Shown here: positions 18,074 to 25,905 of the stretch, piece by piece
Layout of the letters: every line of letters starts with the position of its first letter
How positions within the stretch are numbered: the first letter of the stretch is position 1
Assembly (NCBI GenBank): GCA_964641965.1
Contig: CAZXLD010000004.1
Span: 127,547 to 191,546, forward strand
Length of the DNA stretch: 64,000 bases
DNA from: JAJDFU01 sp964641965
Lineage (GTDB): Bacteria; Bacteroidota; Bacteroidia; Chitinophagales; Saprospiraceae
Direction: 5' to 3'
The notes under the pieces: generated by a model
The model's database searches: none
What the model was told of the DNA's origin: nothing
The model's input: the letters and a program-made list of their open reading frames with translations, nothing else
Position numbers and translations under genes: made by a program

Positions 18074-19465
18074 ATGAATACCAGACAAGAAAAAGACAGT
18101 ATAGGACCTATTGAAGTGCCTTTGGATGCCTACTGGGGGGCCCAGACCCAGCGCTCTATCCAAAATTTCAAAATTGGAGGGCAGCAAATGCCAAAGGAAA
18201 TCATCCGCGCCTTTGCAATTCTCAAGAAAGCGGCTGCGCAAGCCAATCAGGACCTGGGGGTGTTATCCAACGACAAAGCGGCTCTGATTGCTCAGGTGTG
18301 CGATGAAATTCTCCAAGGGCAGCTAGCAGACCAATTCCCGTTGGTAGTTTGGCAAACCGGTTCCGGCACACAAAGCAATATGAATGTCAATGAGGTGGTA
18401 GCCAATCGCGCGCATGTGGTGCAAGGGGGCTCCTTGACTGACCCGGAAAAAGTATTACACCCGAATGATGACGTAAATAAGTCCCAATCATCGAATGATA
18501 CTTTTCCGACTGCCATGCATATCGCTGCCTATCAAAAATTAGTTGAAGTAACCATTCCTGGTTTGGAATTGCTTCGCGACACCCTGAAGGCAAAAAGCGA
18601 AACCTACATGAATGTCGTCAAAATAGGTCGGACCCATTTTATGGATGCGACTCCATTGACGGTGGGACAAGAACTATCCGGATATGTAAGTCAGCTGGAT
18701 CACGGCATTAAAGCTATTCAGCATACCCTTCCGCATTTGGCCGAGTTGGCCCTGGGTGGCACGGCTGTGGGAACTGGACTCAATGCGCCAAAGGGATACG
18801 CTGAACTGGTAGCTGGCAAAATCGCTAACCTTACTCAGCTGCCTTTCGTAACCGCCGAGAATAAATTTGAGGCCCTGGCCGCGCATGACGCCATAGTAGA
18901 ATCTCATGGAGCACTCAAAACCGTAGCCTGTTCCCTAATGAAGATTGGTAACGATATCCGCATGTTAGCCAGTGGGCCGCGATCGGGAATAGGAGAGCTC
19001 ACCATACCAGCTAATGAACCGGGCTCTTCCATCATGCCCGGCAAAGTGAACCCCACCCAGGCAGAGGCGTTGACTATGGCAATGGCTCAGGTTATCGGCA
19101 ATGATGTAGCAATAAACGTAGGCGGTATGAACGGGCAGTTTGAACTGAATGTGTTCAAACCGGTGATGATCTACAACTTCTTGATCTCTGCCCAACTCAT
19201 TGGAGATGCGTGCAGAAGTTTCAATGACAACTTGGCTGTAGGCTTGGAACCCAACAGCAAGCGCATTCAGGAACATTTAAAAAACAGCCTGATGCTGGTA
19301 ACGGCCTTAAATACTAAGATTGGATACGAAAAAGCAGCTTCAATTGCTAAGAAAGCGTATGCGGAGGATAAAACACTGAAGGAGGCTGCTATAGAACTGG
19401 GACTCTTAACGGAGGAACAATTTGAAGAGTGGGTTCGTCCTGAGGAAATGATTGGGACTTTGTAA
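18074..19465 (+). CDS. fumC: Class II fumarate hydratase
   Basis: 463 residues from the ATG at 18074. The fumarase/aspartase signature GSSIMPGKVNP is present, together with 'TGSGTQSNMNVNEVVANRA' and 'GRTHFMDATPLTVGQE', which match FumC rather than aspartase or argininosuccinate lyase. It is an iron-independent TCA-cycle enzyme, a cytosolic homotetramer that hydrates fumarate to malate. The start is fixed by the promoter element that overlaps the upstream TTG. A terminator follows directly. Confidence 0.94.
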   Translation: MNTRQEKDSIGPIEVPLDAYWGAQTQRSIQNFKIGGQQMPKEIIRAFAILKKAAAQANQDLGVLSNDKAALIAQVCDEILQGQLADQFPLVVWQTGSGTQSNMNVNEVVANRAHVVQGGSLTDPEKVLHPNDDVNKSQSSNDTFPTAMHIAAYQKLVEVTIPGLELLRDTLKAKSETYMNVVKIGRTHFMDATPLTVGQELSGYVSQLDHGIKAIQHTLPHLAELALGGTAVGTGLNAPKGYAELVAGKIANLTQLPFVTAENKFEALAAHDAIVESHGALKTVACSLMKIGNDIRMLASGPRSGIGELTIPANEPGSSIMPGKVNPTQAEALTMAMAQVIGNDVAINVGGMNGQFELNVFKPVMIYNFLISAQLIGDACRSFNDNLAVGLEPNSKRIQEHLKNSLMLVTALNTKIGYEKAASIAKKAYAEDKTLKEAAIELGLLTEEQFEEWVRPEEMIGTL

Positions 19466-19472
19466 AAAAAAG

Positions 19473-19497
19473 AAGGGGCTGTTTCGAACAGCCCCTT
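19473..19497. terminator. Intrinsic terminator after fumC
   Basis: An 11-bp stem AAGGGGCTGTT (19473-19483) / AACAGCCCCTT (19487-19497) with a 3-base loop. The upstream arm follows AAAAAAA, so it works in both directions for fumC and the convergent RRM gene. Confidence 0.85.
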
Positions 19498-19508
19498 TAT
19501 ATCCGCTA

Positions 19509-19793
19509 TTACCAGCGATCAAAGTTTCTCCTTGGCGAGGAAGATCGTCTCTCCCGTGGTTCAGCCTTTTTCACCACAATGGTGCGGCCCGCCAGTTGCG
19601 ATTCGTTCAATTGCTCAATGGCTGCTGTAGCTTCATCATCGTTAGGCATCTCCACAAAACCGAAGCCGCGCGAACGCCCAGTCTCACGATCGAAGATTAC
19701 TTTGGCAGAATCTACTACGCCAAAAGTTTCAAAAGCTTGTCTCAATTCTTCATCGTTTGTACTGAAATTGAGCTTAGCAACAAAAATATTCAT
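19509..19793 (-). CDS. RRM-domain RNA-binding protein
   Basis: 94 residues: one RNA recognition motif with RNP2 (IFVAKL, residues 3-8) and RNP1 (SRGFGFVEM, 41-49), then a short basic tail with Arg and Ser. It belongs to the small glycine-poor bacterial RRM proteins common in Bacteroidota and cyanobacteria, thought to bind single-stranded RNA and in some cases to respond to cold. The target RNA is unknown. The minus-strand leader is about 100 bases and ends in a long A/T run. Confidence 0.88.
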   Translation of the reverse strand: MNIFVAKLNFSTNDEELRQAFETFGVVDSAKVIFDRETGRSRGFGFVEMPNDDEATAAIEQLNESQLAGRTIVVKKAEPRERRSSSPRRNFDRW

Positions 19794-19946
19794 CTCAAAA
19801 AAATTAAATGGAAAAAAGAATTACCGGAAATTATGGTCGGAAGTGCAGCGTTCCACAAACCGACAGGACTTTGAATCAATGGAACCTAAAAGCACTTGCC
19901 GATAATTAACAGAACTAAAAAGGTCAGTCGATTGAGTATCAAAATC

Positions 19947-21065
19947 ATGACAAAGATAAGGGGAAAATATTTCAAGATCTCGAAATCTTTCTTCTTGGCC
20001 CCTTCTAAACCTATTCTACGAGGTTCGAAAGCCTATCTTTCATTCCTTTTGGGAGGTGTATTTCTGTTTTTCCTGGCCTCCTGTCAGTTGAGGGACCAGA
20101 AGCGATCCGAAAACCTCACCCAGCTCTACTTTGCCCAAAGTATCGATGCTTCTCGAATTTTGACCGCAGATCCCAAAGAGGCTTACTTTGAACGAGTTGG
20201 GAAAGTAGACATTGGTATTCAACTAGATACATGCCTCCCTGAAACCCTAACCAGCACGGATGCCGTCGAGCTGCTCAAGGCAACCCTCGCCCAGGACGTC
20301 CTCCCATTCTCGGAAGCCGAAATCAATAAATTACGTGCCCAACTGGGCATTATTCGCCAATGGTGTCAGGATCTAAATCCAGCTCTACTGCCGGACACTC
20401 TAAATCTATTGAAAGTTGGAGGCCGGCATTATGGTGAGGGTACCTTTTATACGAGAGGAAAAACCATCGTGATCCCTTCTCAGGCTTTGGAGCGTCCCAA
20501 TTTACAGGCCCTACGAAAGACCTTGCTGCACGAAATCTTCCACATTTATTCCCGCTTCCATCCAGCTCAAAAAAATGCATTGTATGAATTGATTGGTTTC
20601 AAAAAACAAGCAGGGAAAGTCGTCTGGCCCAAATCCATTCAAGAAAAATTGCTGCTAAATCCGGATGGCCTGGATTACCGGCATGCCATTCGATTGAAAG
20701 AGAACGACTCCCTGGCAATACCGGTTTTACTGTCCAACGAGCCCTGTTTTAAGAAAGAAAAATCGGGCTATTTCGCCTACGCAGGTCTAAAATTAATCCC
20801 AGTCCGAGTGGATCAAAAGCAGGATGTACTTCGCGTTTCGCCCGACACTGTACTGAACTACCTAGATTATCCTTCCTTTTTTGAACAGATTACAGACAAC
20901 ACCTCCTACGTAATCCATCCGGATGAAATCCTGGCAGATAATTTTGCCTTACTGTTGCTATCCAAGTACGATCCCGATCCACGTAATGAGGTTACTTTTT
21001 CCGGAGAGGGGGCCATACTACTAAGGGAAATGGAAACTATAATTTCAGCGTCAGGAATCAAATGA
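19947..21065 (+). CDS. Putative HExxH metallopeptidase-like lipoprotein
   Basis: 372 residues from the ATG at 19947. A basic N-terminus and hydrophobic core lead to FLASC with Cys46, a lipoprotein site, so the N-region is unusually long. The motif HEIFH is at 195-199 in a helix (LRKTLLHEIFHIYSRFH), and HPDEILADNFALLLL at 324-338 offers a glutamate (E327) as third zinc ligand, as in gluzincin peptidases. No named family is recognised. Its stop overlaps the start of the PBP1C gene (ATGA at 21062-21065), so the two are translationally coupled, which suggests a task at the cell wall or in the periplasm. Proteolytic activity is inference. Confidence 0.65.
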   Translation: MTKIRGKYFKISKSFFLAPSKPILRGSKAYLSFLLGGVFLFFLASCQLRDQKRSENLTQLYFAQSIDASRILTADPKEAYFERVGKVDIGIQLDTCLPETLTSTDAVELLKATLAQDVLPFSEAEINKLRAQLGIIRQWCQDLNPALLPDTLNLLKVGGRHYGEGTFYTRGKTIVIPSQALERPNLQALRKTLLHEIFHIYSRFHPAQKNALYELIGFKKQAGKVVWPKSIQEKLLLNPDGLDYRHAIRLKENDSLAIPVLLSNEPCFKKEKSGYFAYAGLKLIPVRVDQKQDVLRVSPDTVLNYLDYPSFFEQITDNTSYVIHPDEILADNFALLLLSKYDPDPRNEVTFSGEGAILLREMETIISASGIK

Positions 21066-23434
21066 AAATATTTGGTCGAACCATACGAAAAAGATGGGCC
21101 TTCTCGGCAAGCCTATTCGGTATTGGCCTGACCTGGTTGCTGTTTTGTTTACCATCACCCTTATTTGATGTGCCTTACAGCAGGGTATTAGAAGACCGAA
21201 ATGGCAACCTGCTGGGAGCTAGAATCGCCGCAGATGGACAATGGCGTTTCCCCGGTTCCGATTCAGTACCTCTCGTATTTGCGCAGGCCTTGATCACCTT
21301 TGAGGATCGAAGATTTTGGTCACACCCAGGCGTGGACTTGCTGGCTATGGCACGAGCGCTTCGGCAGAATATCCGTGCGGGAAGCGTTGTTAGTGGCGGA
21401 AGTACATTGAGTATGCAAGTGATTCGAATGGCTCGTGGCAACAGAAAGAGAACCCTTTGGAATAAGGCCCTGGAAACCATAATGGCGGTCCGATTGGAAC
21501 TCGCCTATTCGAAACACGAGATTCTTGGACTGTACGCTGCTCATGCACCTTTTGGAGGCAATGTCGTTGGATTGGAAGCTGCTGCATGGCGTTATTTTTC
21601 AAAACCTCCAACTCAGCTAAGCCGTGCAGAAGCAGCAACGCTGGCAGTATTACCCAATAGTCCGGCCCTTATACATCTTGGAAGAAATCGGCAGGCCTTG
21701 CAAAAGAAACGGGATCGTTTACTGCAAACCATGGCCAAACGCAATGGGCTGGATTCGATGTCTCTTACCCTGGATTTGGCAGAGCCTTTACCAGCGCACC
21801 CCATACCACTTCCCAACCTGGCACCCCATCTACTTGAACACTTATTTCGTCAGAAAAAACCAGGAAGGATTAGAAGCACCCTGGATCAAGATTTGCAAGC
21901 CAGAGTGATCCAATTGGCCAACCGGTACCATACCCGCCTTCAAAAGAATGAGATACACAACCTGGCTGCGGTAGTGGTAGATCTGAAGACAAATGAGGTG
22001 GTTGCTTATCTGGGCAATGCACCAAATGCGGGAAAAGCCCATGAAGAGGCTGTAGATCTCGTATTGTCGCCCCGAAGCACTGGAAGCATCCTTAAGCCAT
22101 TCTTGTATGCCTACAGCCTCCAGGAAGGGCAGATTCTTCCTTCAACTTTACTAAGGGACATTCCAATCATCATAGACGGGTTTCGCCCCGAAAATTATAA
22201 GCCGGAGTTTTCCGGTGCCGTAGCAGCCGATCTAGCCTTGGCCAGATCCTTAAACGTGCCTTTTGTCAACCTTTTACAGACCTATAGTGTCGAAAAGTTT
22301 CATTTTCGCTTGCGCAAGATTGGTTTGAGTACGATTCACTTCCCACCGGAGCATTATGGCCTTTCGCTTATCCTAGGTGGTGCAGAAGCCACCCTTTGGG
22401 ACCTTACTTCCGCCTATGCAGGCATGGCCAAGACGCTCCTGTATGCAGAAGAAAACTACGGTATGTACGCTGCAAACAGTTTGGCTCCTCCAAGCCTCAT
22501 CAGAGAAAGTATTCAAGACAAGGAAGAAGGGGCTCTTCAAAGCGAACCGATCCACATCAGTGCAAGTGCCAGTTGGTACACCTTTCAAGCTATGCGAGAT
22601 TTGGAGCGACCGGAAGGACTTCGAGGATGGGAGCATTTCAATTCGGCTTTTCCAATCGCCTGGAAAACAGGTACGAGCTATGGTTTTCGAGACGCTTGGG
22701 CGATTGGCCTCACTCCGGACTATGCCATCGGCGTATGGGTTGGCAATGCAGATGGGGAAGGCCGGCCGGGGCTGGTTGGAGTTCGTACAGCAGCTCCTGT
22801 TTTATTTGCCATTACCCGCCAATTGGACCTGGAAGGAGATTGGTTTGATAAACCGGTAGATGAAATGGTTCAACTTGCCGTTTGCAAAAAAAGTGGCCTG
22901 AGAGCCTTGAACATTTGCCCTTCTGAAATGCGATGGGTGCCCAAAGCAGGTATTAAAGCCAAAAACTGTCCAAATCACAAAACCTACCTACTTTCCCAAA
23001 ATCAGCAATTCAGAGTCACGCAGACTTGTTCAGAAGGCCAATCGGCTCAATCAAAGGTCTTTTTTGTACTTCCGCCTGCCCTGGAATACTATTATCGCCG
23101 GTTCAATGCAGGCTATCAATCTTTACCGCCCTTCGCTCCAGGCTGCGGTGCGGGGTCAGAAGAGCGCCAAATGGAACTTATATACCCTAGCCAGGGGAGT
23201 AAAATCCTGGTACCTGTAGATCTGGCCGGCAAAAGATCCAAGACCGTTTTCTCGGCAGCCCATCGGATGGCAAAAGCGAAAATTCATTGGCATCTGGACG
23301 AGCATTACCTGACCACCACTTCCGAATTTCACCAAATTGCTGTAGATCCCCAGCCTGGCCCTCATCGCCTGACACTGGTAGATGACCTGGGCAATCGAAT
23401 TGTAAAGGACTTTGAAATTGTGGAGCGCCAATAA
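21062..23434 (+). CDS. pbpC: Penicillin-binding protein 1C, bifunctional glycosyltransferase/transpeptidase
   Basis: 790 residues. An N-terminal membrane helix (about 12-30) precedes a GT51 domain with the catalytic EDRRFWSHPGVD (E81). The transpeptidase domain has the SxxK tetrad in TGSILKPF (near residue 347), and KTGTS near residue 537. The C-terminal 140 residues match the BiPBP_C domain of PBP1C enzymes. It polymerises and may cross-link peptidoglycan in the periplasm. In many bacteria pbpC is paired with an alpha-2-macroglobulin gene; here its upstream partner is the HExxH lipoprotein instead. Confidence 0.92.
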   Translation: MKIFGRTIRKRWAFSASLFGIGLTWLLFCLPSPLFDVPYSRVLEDRNGNLLGARIAADGQWRFPGSDSVPLVFAQALITFEDRRFWSHPGVDLLAMARALRQNIRAGSVVSGGSTLSMQVIRMARGNRKRTLWNKALETIMAVRLELAYSKHEILGLYAAHAPFGGNVVGLEAAAWRYFSKPPTQLSRAEAATLAVLPNSPALIHLGRNRQALQKKRDRLLQTMAKRNGLDSMSLTLDLAEPLPAHPIPLPNLAPHLLEHLFRQKKPGRIRSTLDQDLQARVIQLANRYHTRLQKNEIHNLAAVVVDLKTNEVVAYLGNAPNAGKAHEEAVDLVLSPRSTGSILKPFLYAYSLQEGQILPSTLLRDIPIIIDGFRPENYKPEFSGAVAADLALARSLNVPFVNLLQTYSVEKFHFRLRKIGLSTIHFPPEHYGLSLILGGAEATLWDLTSAYAGMAKTLLYAEENYGMYAANSLAPPSLIRESIQDKEEGALQSEPIHISASASWYTFQAMRDLERPEGLRGWEHFNSAFPIAWKTGTSYGFRDAWAIGLTPDYAIGVWVGNADGEGRPGLVGVRTAAPVLFAITRQLDLEGDWFDKPVDEMVQLAVCKKSGLRALNICPSEMRWVPKAGIKAKNCPNHKTYLLSQNQQFRVTQTCSEGQSAQSKVFFVLPPALEYYYRRFNAGYQSLPPFAPGCGAGSEERQMELIYPSQGSKILVPVDLAGKRSKTVFSAAHRMAKAKIHWHLDEHYLTTTSEFHQIAVDPQPGPHRLTLVDDLGNRIVKDFEIVERQ

Positions 23435-23438
23435 AAAA

Positions 23439-23467
23439 ACCCACAATTCCAGTTAAGAAGTGTGGGT
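23439..23467 (+). terminator. Weak terminator hairpin after pbpC
   Basis: A 7-bp stem ACCCACA (23439-23445) / TGTGGGT (23461-23467) with a 15-base loop, followed by GAATAAAAC without a proper T-tract. On the minus strand a TTTTTTT run follows, so it would work better there, downstream of the kinase gene at 23593. Confidence 0.45.
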
Positions 23468-23592
23468 GAATAAAACATACTATGAGAAAACTTGCCACTA
23501 AAGTAAGCCCACAAAAGGAACCCGTTTGCCTACTTTTAGAAAGTGGTGGGTCTACTACGTGCAAGGGAATCCAGGCCTTAGAAAACGGGTTT

Positions 23593-25512
23593 TCAACGCA
23601 TCCTGAGATCCAGGACAGGAATAACGATTTCGACTAACGTGCCCTTACCCTCTCCGCTTTCAGGATCTGTAAGGTCTTTGGTAGTAACAAACATTTTCCC
23701 TCTATTGGCTGACTGACTTAAAATGCGTAACCGCTCTTCTGTGATCCGCGTACCCATTGACTGGTGAGTACGGTATCGAGCATCAGCACGTTGCAGTTCC
23801 CGGGCTTTTTTGCGCCCTATGCCATTGTCTTCCACCTTGCACAATACGGTGTCTTGCCCGAGAGGCAAAAAAGAGATGGTGATCCTTCCGCTTTTCCGGG
23901 TTCGGAGCCCATGTTCCAATGCATTTTCCACGTATGGTTGGACAATCATCGTCGGGACACCTATAATGTCCTCTTCCAGGTCGTCATCGATAGAAATGGA
24001 AAACTCCATTTGGTCTCGAAATCGCAAGCGTTGGTTGATAAATAGATAATCGCCCAAAAATTCTACTTCTTTTTCCAACGAAATTACCTCTGCCTCCGAA
24101 TACTCCAGACTTTGCCGCATGAGTTTGGCAAATCGAGCCAGGTATTTGGCAGCTGAAGTTACCTCATTGGAGGTGATGTAATTTTGGATAGCGTTAAGGG
24201 CATTATACAAGAAGTGCGGGTTCATTTGAGCCCGAAGTGCCTTGAGTTGCAACTGGGTAGCTTGAAGCCGAAGCATTTCAGATTCTTGCTTTCGCTTTTC
24301 TGCCTCGTACTTAACTTCCAATTCTACCTGGAGTCGTTTATTTACTTCCTCCATGTGGTTTTCCGCATACTGGGTATGCAGGAGGAGATATTCATATGCA
24401 TTTTCAAAATCCTCATTAGTTGCATAAAAATTGGAAATATCACGGCTTACCCCTGCGAGCTGGCGGTGGTTATTTTGCTCCAAAGCCATTTTAAAAGCTT
24501 CAGAGTAATGCAGTAGAGCACTATCGGCCTGTTGAAGTTCTTCATACAAGCGGCCACGCCAACGCTCGATACGAGAAAGATTTTTAGTATCTGCAGGAAC
24601 CTGGGTTCGAAAGGCCTCCTCCGCCTCATCAAACAGGGATAATGCCCCGGAGAAATCTTTTTGTTCCAGTCTACAAAAGCCCAGGTTGGCCAGTGCTGAA
24701 GCTTTTACACCGCTTCTGGGATCCTGAGGAGCCCGAATAACCCGTTGGAAATAGTCTTCTGCTTTTTCAAGTTCTTGCAAGGCCAGAAAACCAGTGCCCG
24801 CATTCAAATAGTGCCAGGCCAGTCTGGCACGCAGGCCCATACTTTCACACATCTGCACTACTCGTTCAAATGCACGAACGCTTTTTTCGCGTTCATCACT
24901 CAAACCATATACCTTTCCTAGTCCACTATAAATCAGCGTCAAAAAATAAAAATCCTTGAGCGTGAGATCATGCCCCAGCAATGTAATCCCCTTCTCGGCT
25001 TGCAACAGATCCTCTACAGCTTTTGAATAATTGCCATAGTGAAGCATGACAAACCCTTCTCGGCATATGAGTCTGGCTGTCAATCGCTTGTCAGGATAAG
25101 CCTTCAACAGGCGTTTAGCTTTATCAAGTAACTGGAACGCTTCATCCAGGTTGCCCAAGTTCATAGAGGTACCGGCAAAGTCGATTATTATTTCCGTTTG
25201 CTGGCTTAGGTCTCCTCGCTCTTCGACTAGCTGCAATGCCTTTCGGAAATGGGATTCGGCCTCTTTATACTCGTATTTAAGGTTGTGTACAAGTGCTTTG
25301 TGAACGTGATAATTGAGTTCGAGATCGGGGTTGGGATGATCAGCCAGAAGTACTTCCTGTTCTTCGAGTAATTTGTTTGCCCGAAAAATGTCAGTGAATG
25401 TATACCGCTTGACCAATTGATCAATCAGGAACCTTCGCTTTACGCCTTCCTCAAGCAGGGCCAACTCCTGTTCTAATTTCTCTTGCCCGGAGGAACGTAA
25501 ACCGATTGACAA
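23593..25512 (-). CDS. Cytosolic TPR-repeat histidine kinase, LytS/YehU type
   Basis: 639 residues. Residues about 65-380 are TPR-like helical repeats, 385-430 a coiled coil, then a His_kinase domain with the phosphoacceptor in MNPHFLYNALNAIQNYI (H433) and an HATPase region (VQPYVENALEHG, EDNGIGRKKA). It would autophosphorylate and pass phosphate to a LytTR regulator. No signal peptide or membrane helix is visible, unlike most relatives in this phylum, which place TPRs in the periplasm. No ATG exists before residue 115, so TTG at 25512 is taken as start. A strong terminator lies 29 bases upstream, between it and the double-glycine peptide gene. Confidence 0.85.
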   Translation of the reverse strand: MSIGLRSSGQEKLEQELALLEEGVKRRFLIDQLVKRYTFTDIFRANKLLEEQEVLLADHPNPDLELNYHVHKALVHNLKYEYKEAESHFRKALQLVEERGDLSQQTEIIIDFAGTSMNLGNLDEAFQLLDKAKRLLKAYPDKRLTARLICREGFVMLHYGNYSKAVEDLLQAEKGITLLGHDLTLKDFYFLTLIYSGLGKVYGLSDEREKSVRAFERVVQMCESMGLRARLAWHYLNAGTGFLALQELEKAEDYFQRVIRAPQDPRSGVKASALANLGFCRLEQKDFSGALSLFDEAEEAFRTQVPADTKNLSRIERWRGRLYEELQQADSALLHYSEAFKMALEQNNHRQLAGVSRDISNFYATNEDFENAYEYLLLHTQYAENHMEEVNKRLQVELEVKYEAEKRKQESEMLRLQATQLQLKALRAQMNPHFLYNALNAIQNYITSNEVTSAAKYLARFAKLMRQSLEYSEAEVISLEKEVEFLGDYLFINQRLRFRDQMEFSISIDDDLEEDIIGVPTMIVQPYVENALEHGLRTRKSGRITISFLPLGQDTVLCKVEDNGIGRKKARELQRADARYRTHQSMGTRITEERLRILSQSANRGKMFVTTKDLTDPESGEGKGTLVEIVIPVLDLRMR

Positions 25513-25541
25513 AACAACAGTAGATTAGTAAATAATGAAGA

Positions 25542-25574
25542 AAAGGACCGCAGTTGCAGCAACTGCGGTCCTTT
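25542..25574 (-). terminator. Strong intrinsic terminator between peptide and kinase genes
   Basis: A 14-bp perfect stem (25542-25555 with 25561-25574) around GCAGC; on the minus strand it is followed by TTCTTCATT after the stem's own TTT. It would stop transcripts of the 48-aa peptide gene just before the kinase gene. Confidence 0.85.
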
Positions 25575-25599
25575 CCAGGAATAACGAAAAAGATAAAGG

Positions 25600-25746
25600 C
25601 TATTGAGGTGTTATACCGCCGCAGCCATCATTCCATTGATTCTTGGATTTACCTTTACGTCCCCCAACAATTTTGGTCATTTCCTCTTTTTTGAGAGACT
25701 TTAGATCTTTCTTAAGATCTTCGAGATTTCTTTTGTCCTTTCCCAT
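25600..25746 (-). CDS. Small peptide with double-glycine leader, putative secreted signal or natural product precursor
   Basis: 48 residues from the ATG at 25746; a frame opening at 25809 would add 21 residues but starts upstream of the promoter element at 25786-25793. Residues 1-29 are a charged amphipathic leader ending in EEMTKIVGG, the pattern of double-glycine leaders cleaved by C39 peptidase/ABC exporters. The predicted mature part is 19 residues, RKGKSKNQWNDGCGGITPQ: basic first, then one Cys, three Gly and a Pro. This resembles Bacteroidota GG-leader precursors. It is encoded between the LytTR regulator and the TPR kinase on the same strand. No exporter is in the window. The signalling role is inference. 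Confidence 0.7.
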   Translation of the reverse strand: MGKDKRNLEDLKKDLKSLKKEEMTKIVGGRKGKSKNQWNDGCGGITPQ

Positions 25747-25785
25747 AGTTGTGAATTTGTAGGTGCTTACCCTGCTACGAAAATA

Positions 25786-25793
25786 CAAAATTA
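25786..25793 (-). promoter_or_regulatory. Putative -7 promoter element TAATTTTG of the GG-peptide gene
   Basis: Read on the minus strand, TAATTTTG fits TAnnTTTG perfectly and lies 39 bases before the peptide ATG. A TTCG tetranucleotide about 15 bases further up is a weak -33 candidate. It implies the peptide has its own promoter besides any read-through from the regulator gene. Confidence 0.55.
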
Positions 25794-25835
25794 TGCCATT
25801 ATTAACCACGAATAACTAACGAAAAATAGAGGAAA

Positions 25836-25881
25836 AGGATCATTTTTTTGTCCGTATTGAAAAATACAATACTCTGATCCT
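25836..25881. repeat. Nested inverted repeats upstream of the GG-peptide promoter
   Basis: An outer 7-bp inverted repeat AGGATCA (25836-25842) / TGATCCT (25875-25881) encloses an inner 6-bp one GTATTG (25854-25859) / CAATAC (25867-25872). The element lies between the stop of the LytTR regulator and the peptide promoter. It may be an operator or a weak 3' hairpin of the regulator mRNA. Confidence 0.4.
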
Positions 25882-25905
25882 GCCAACTTTAATGCTCAGG
25901 CTTTT

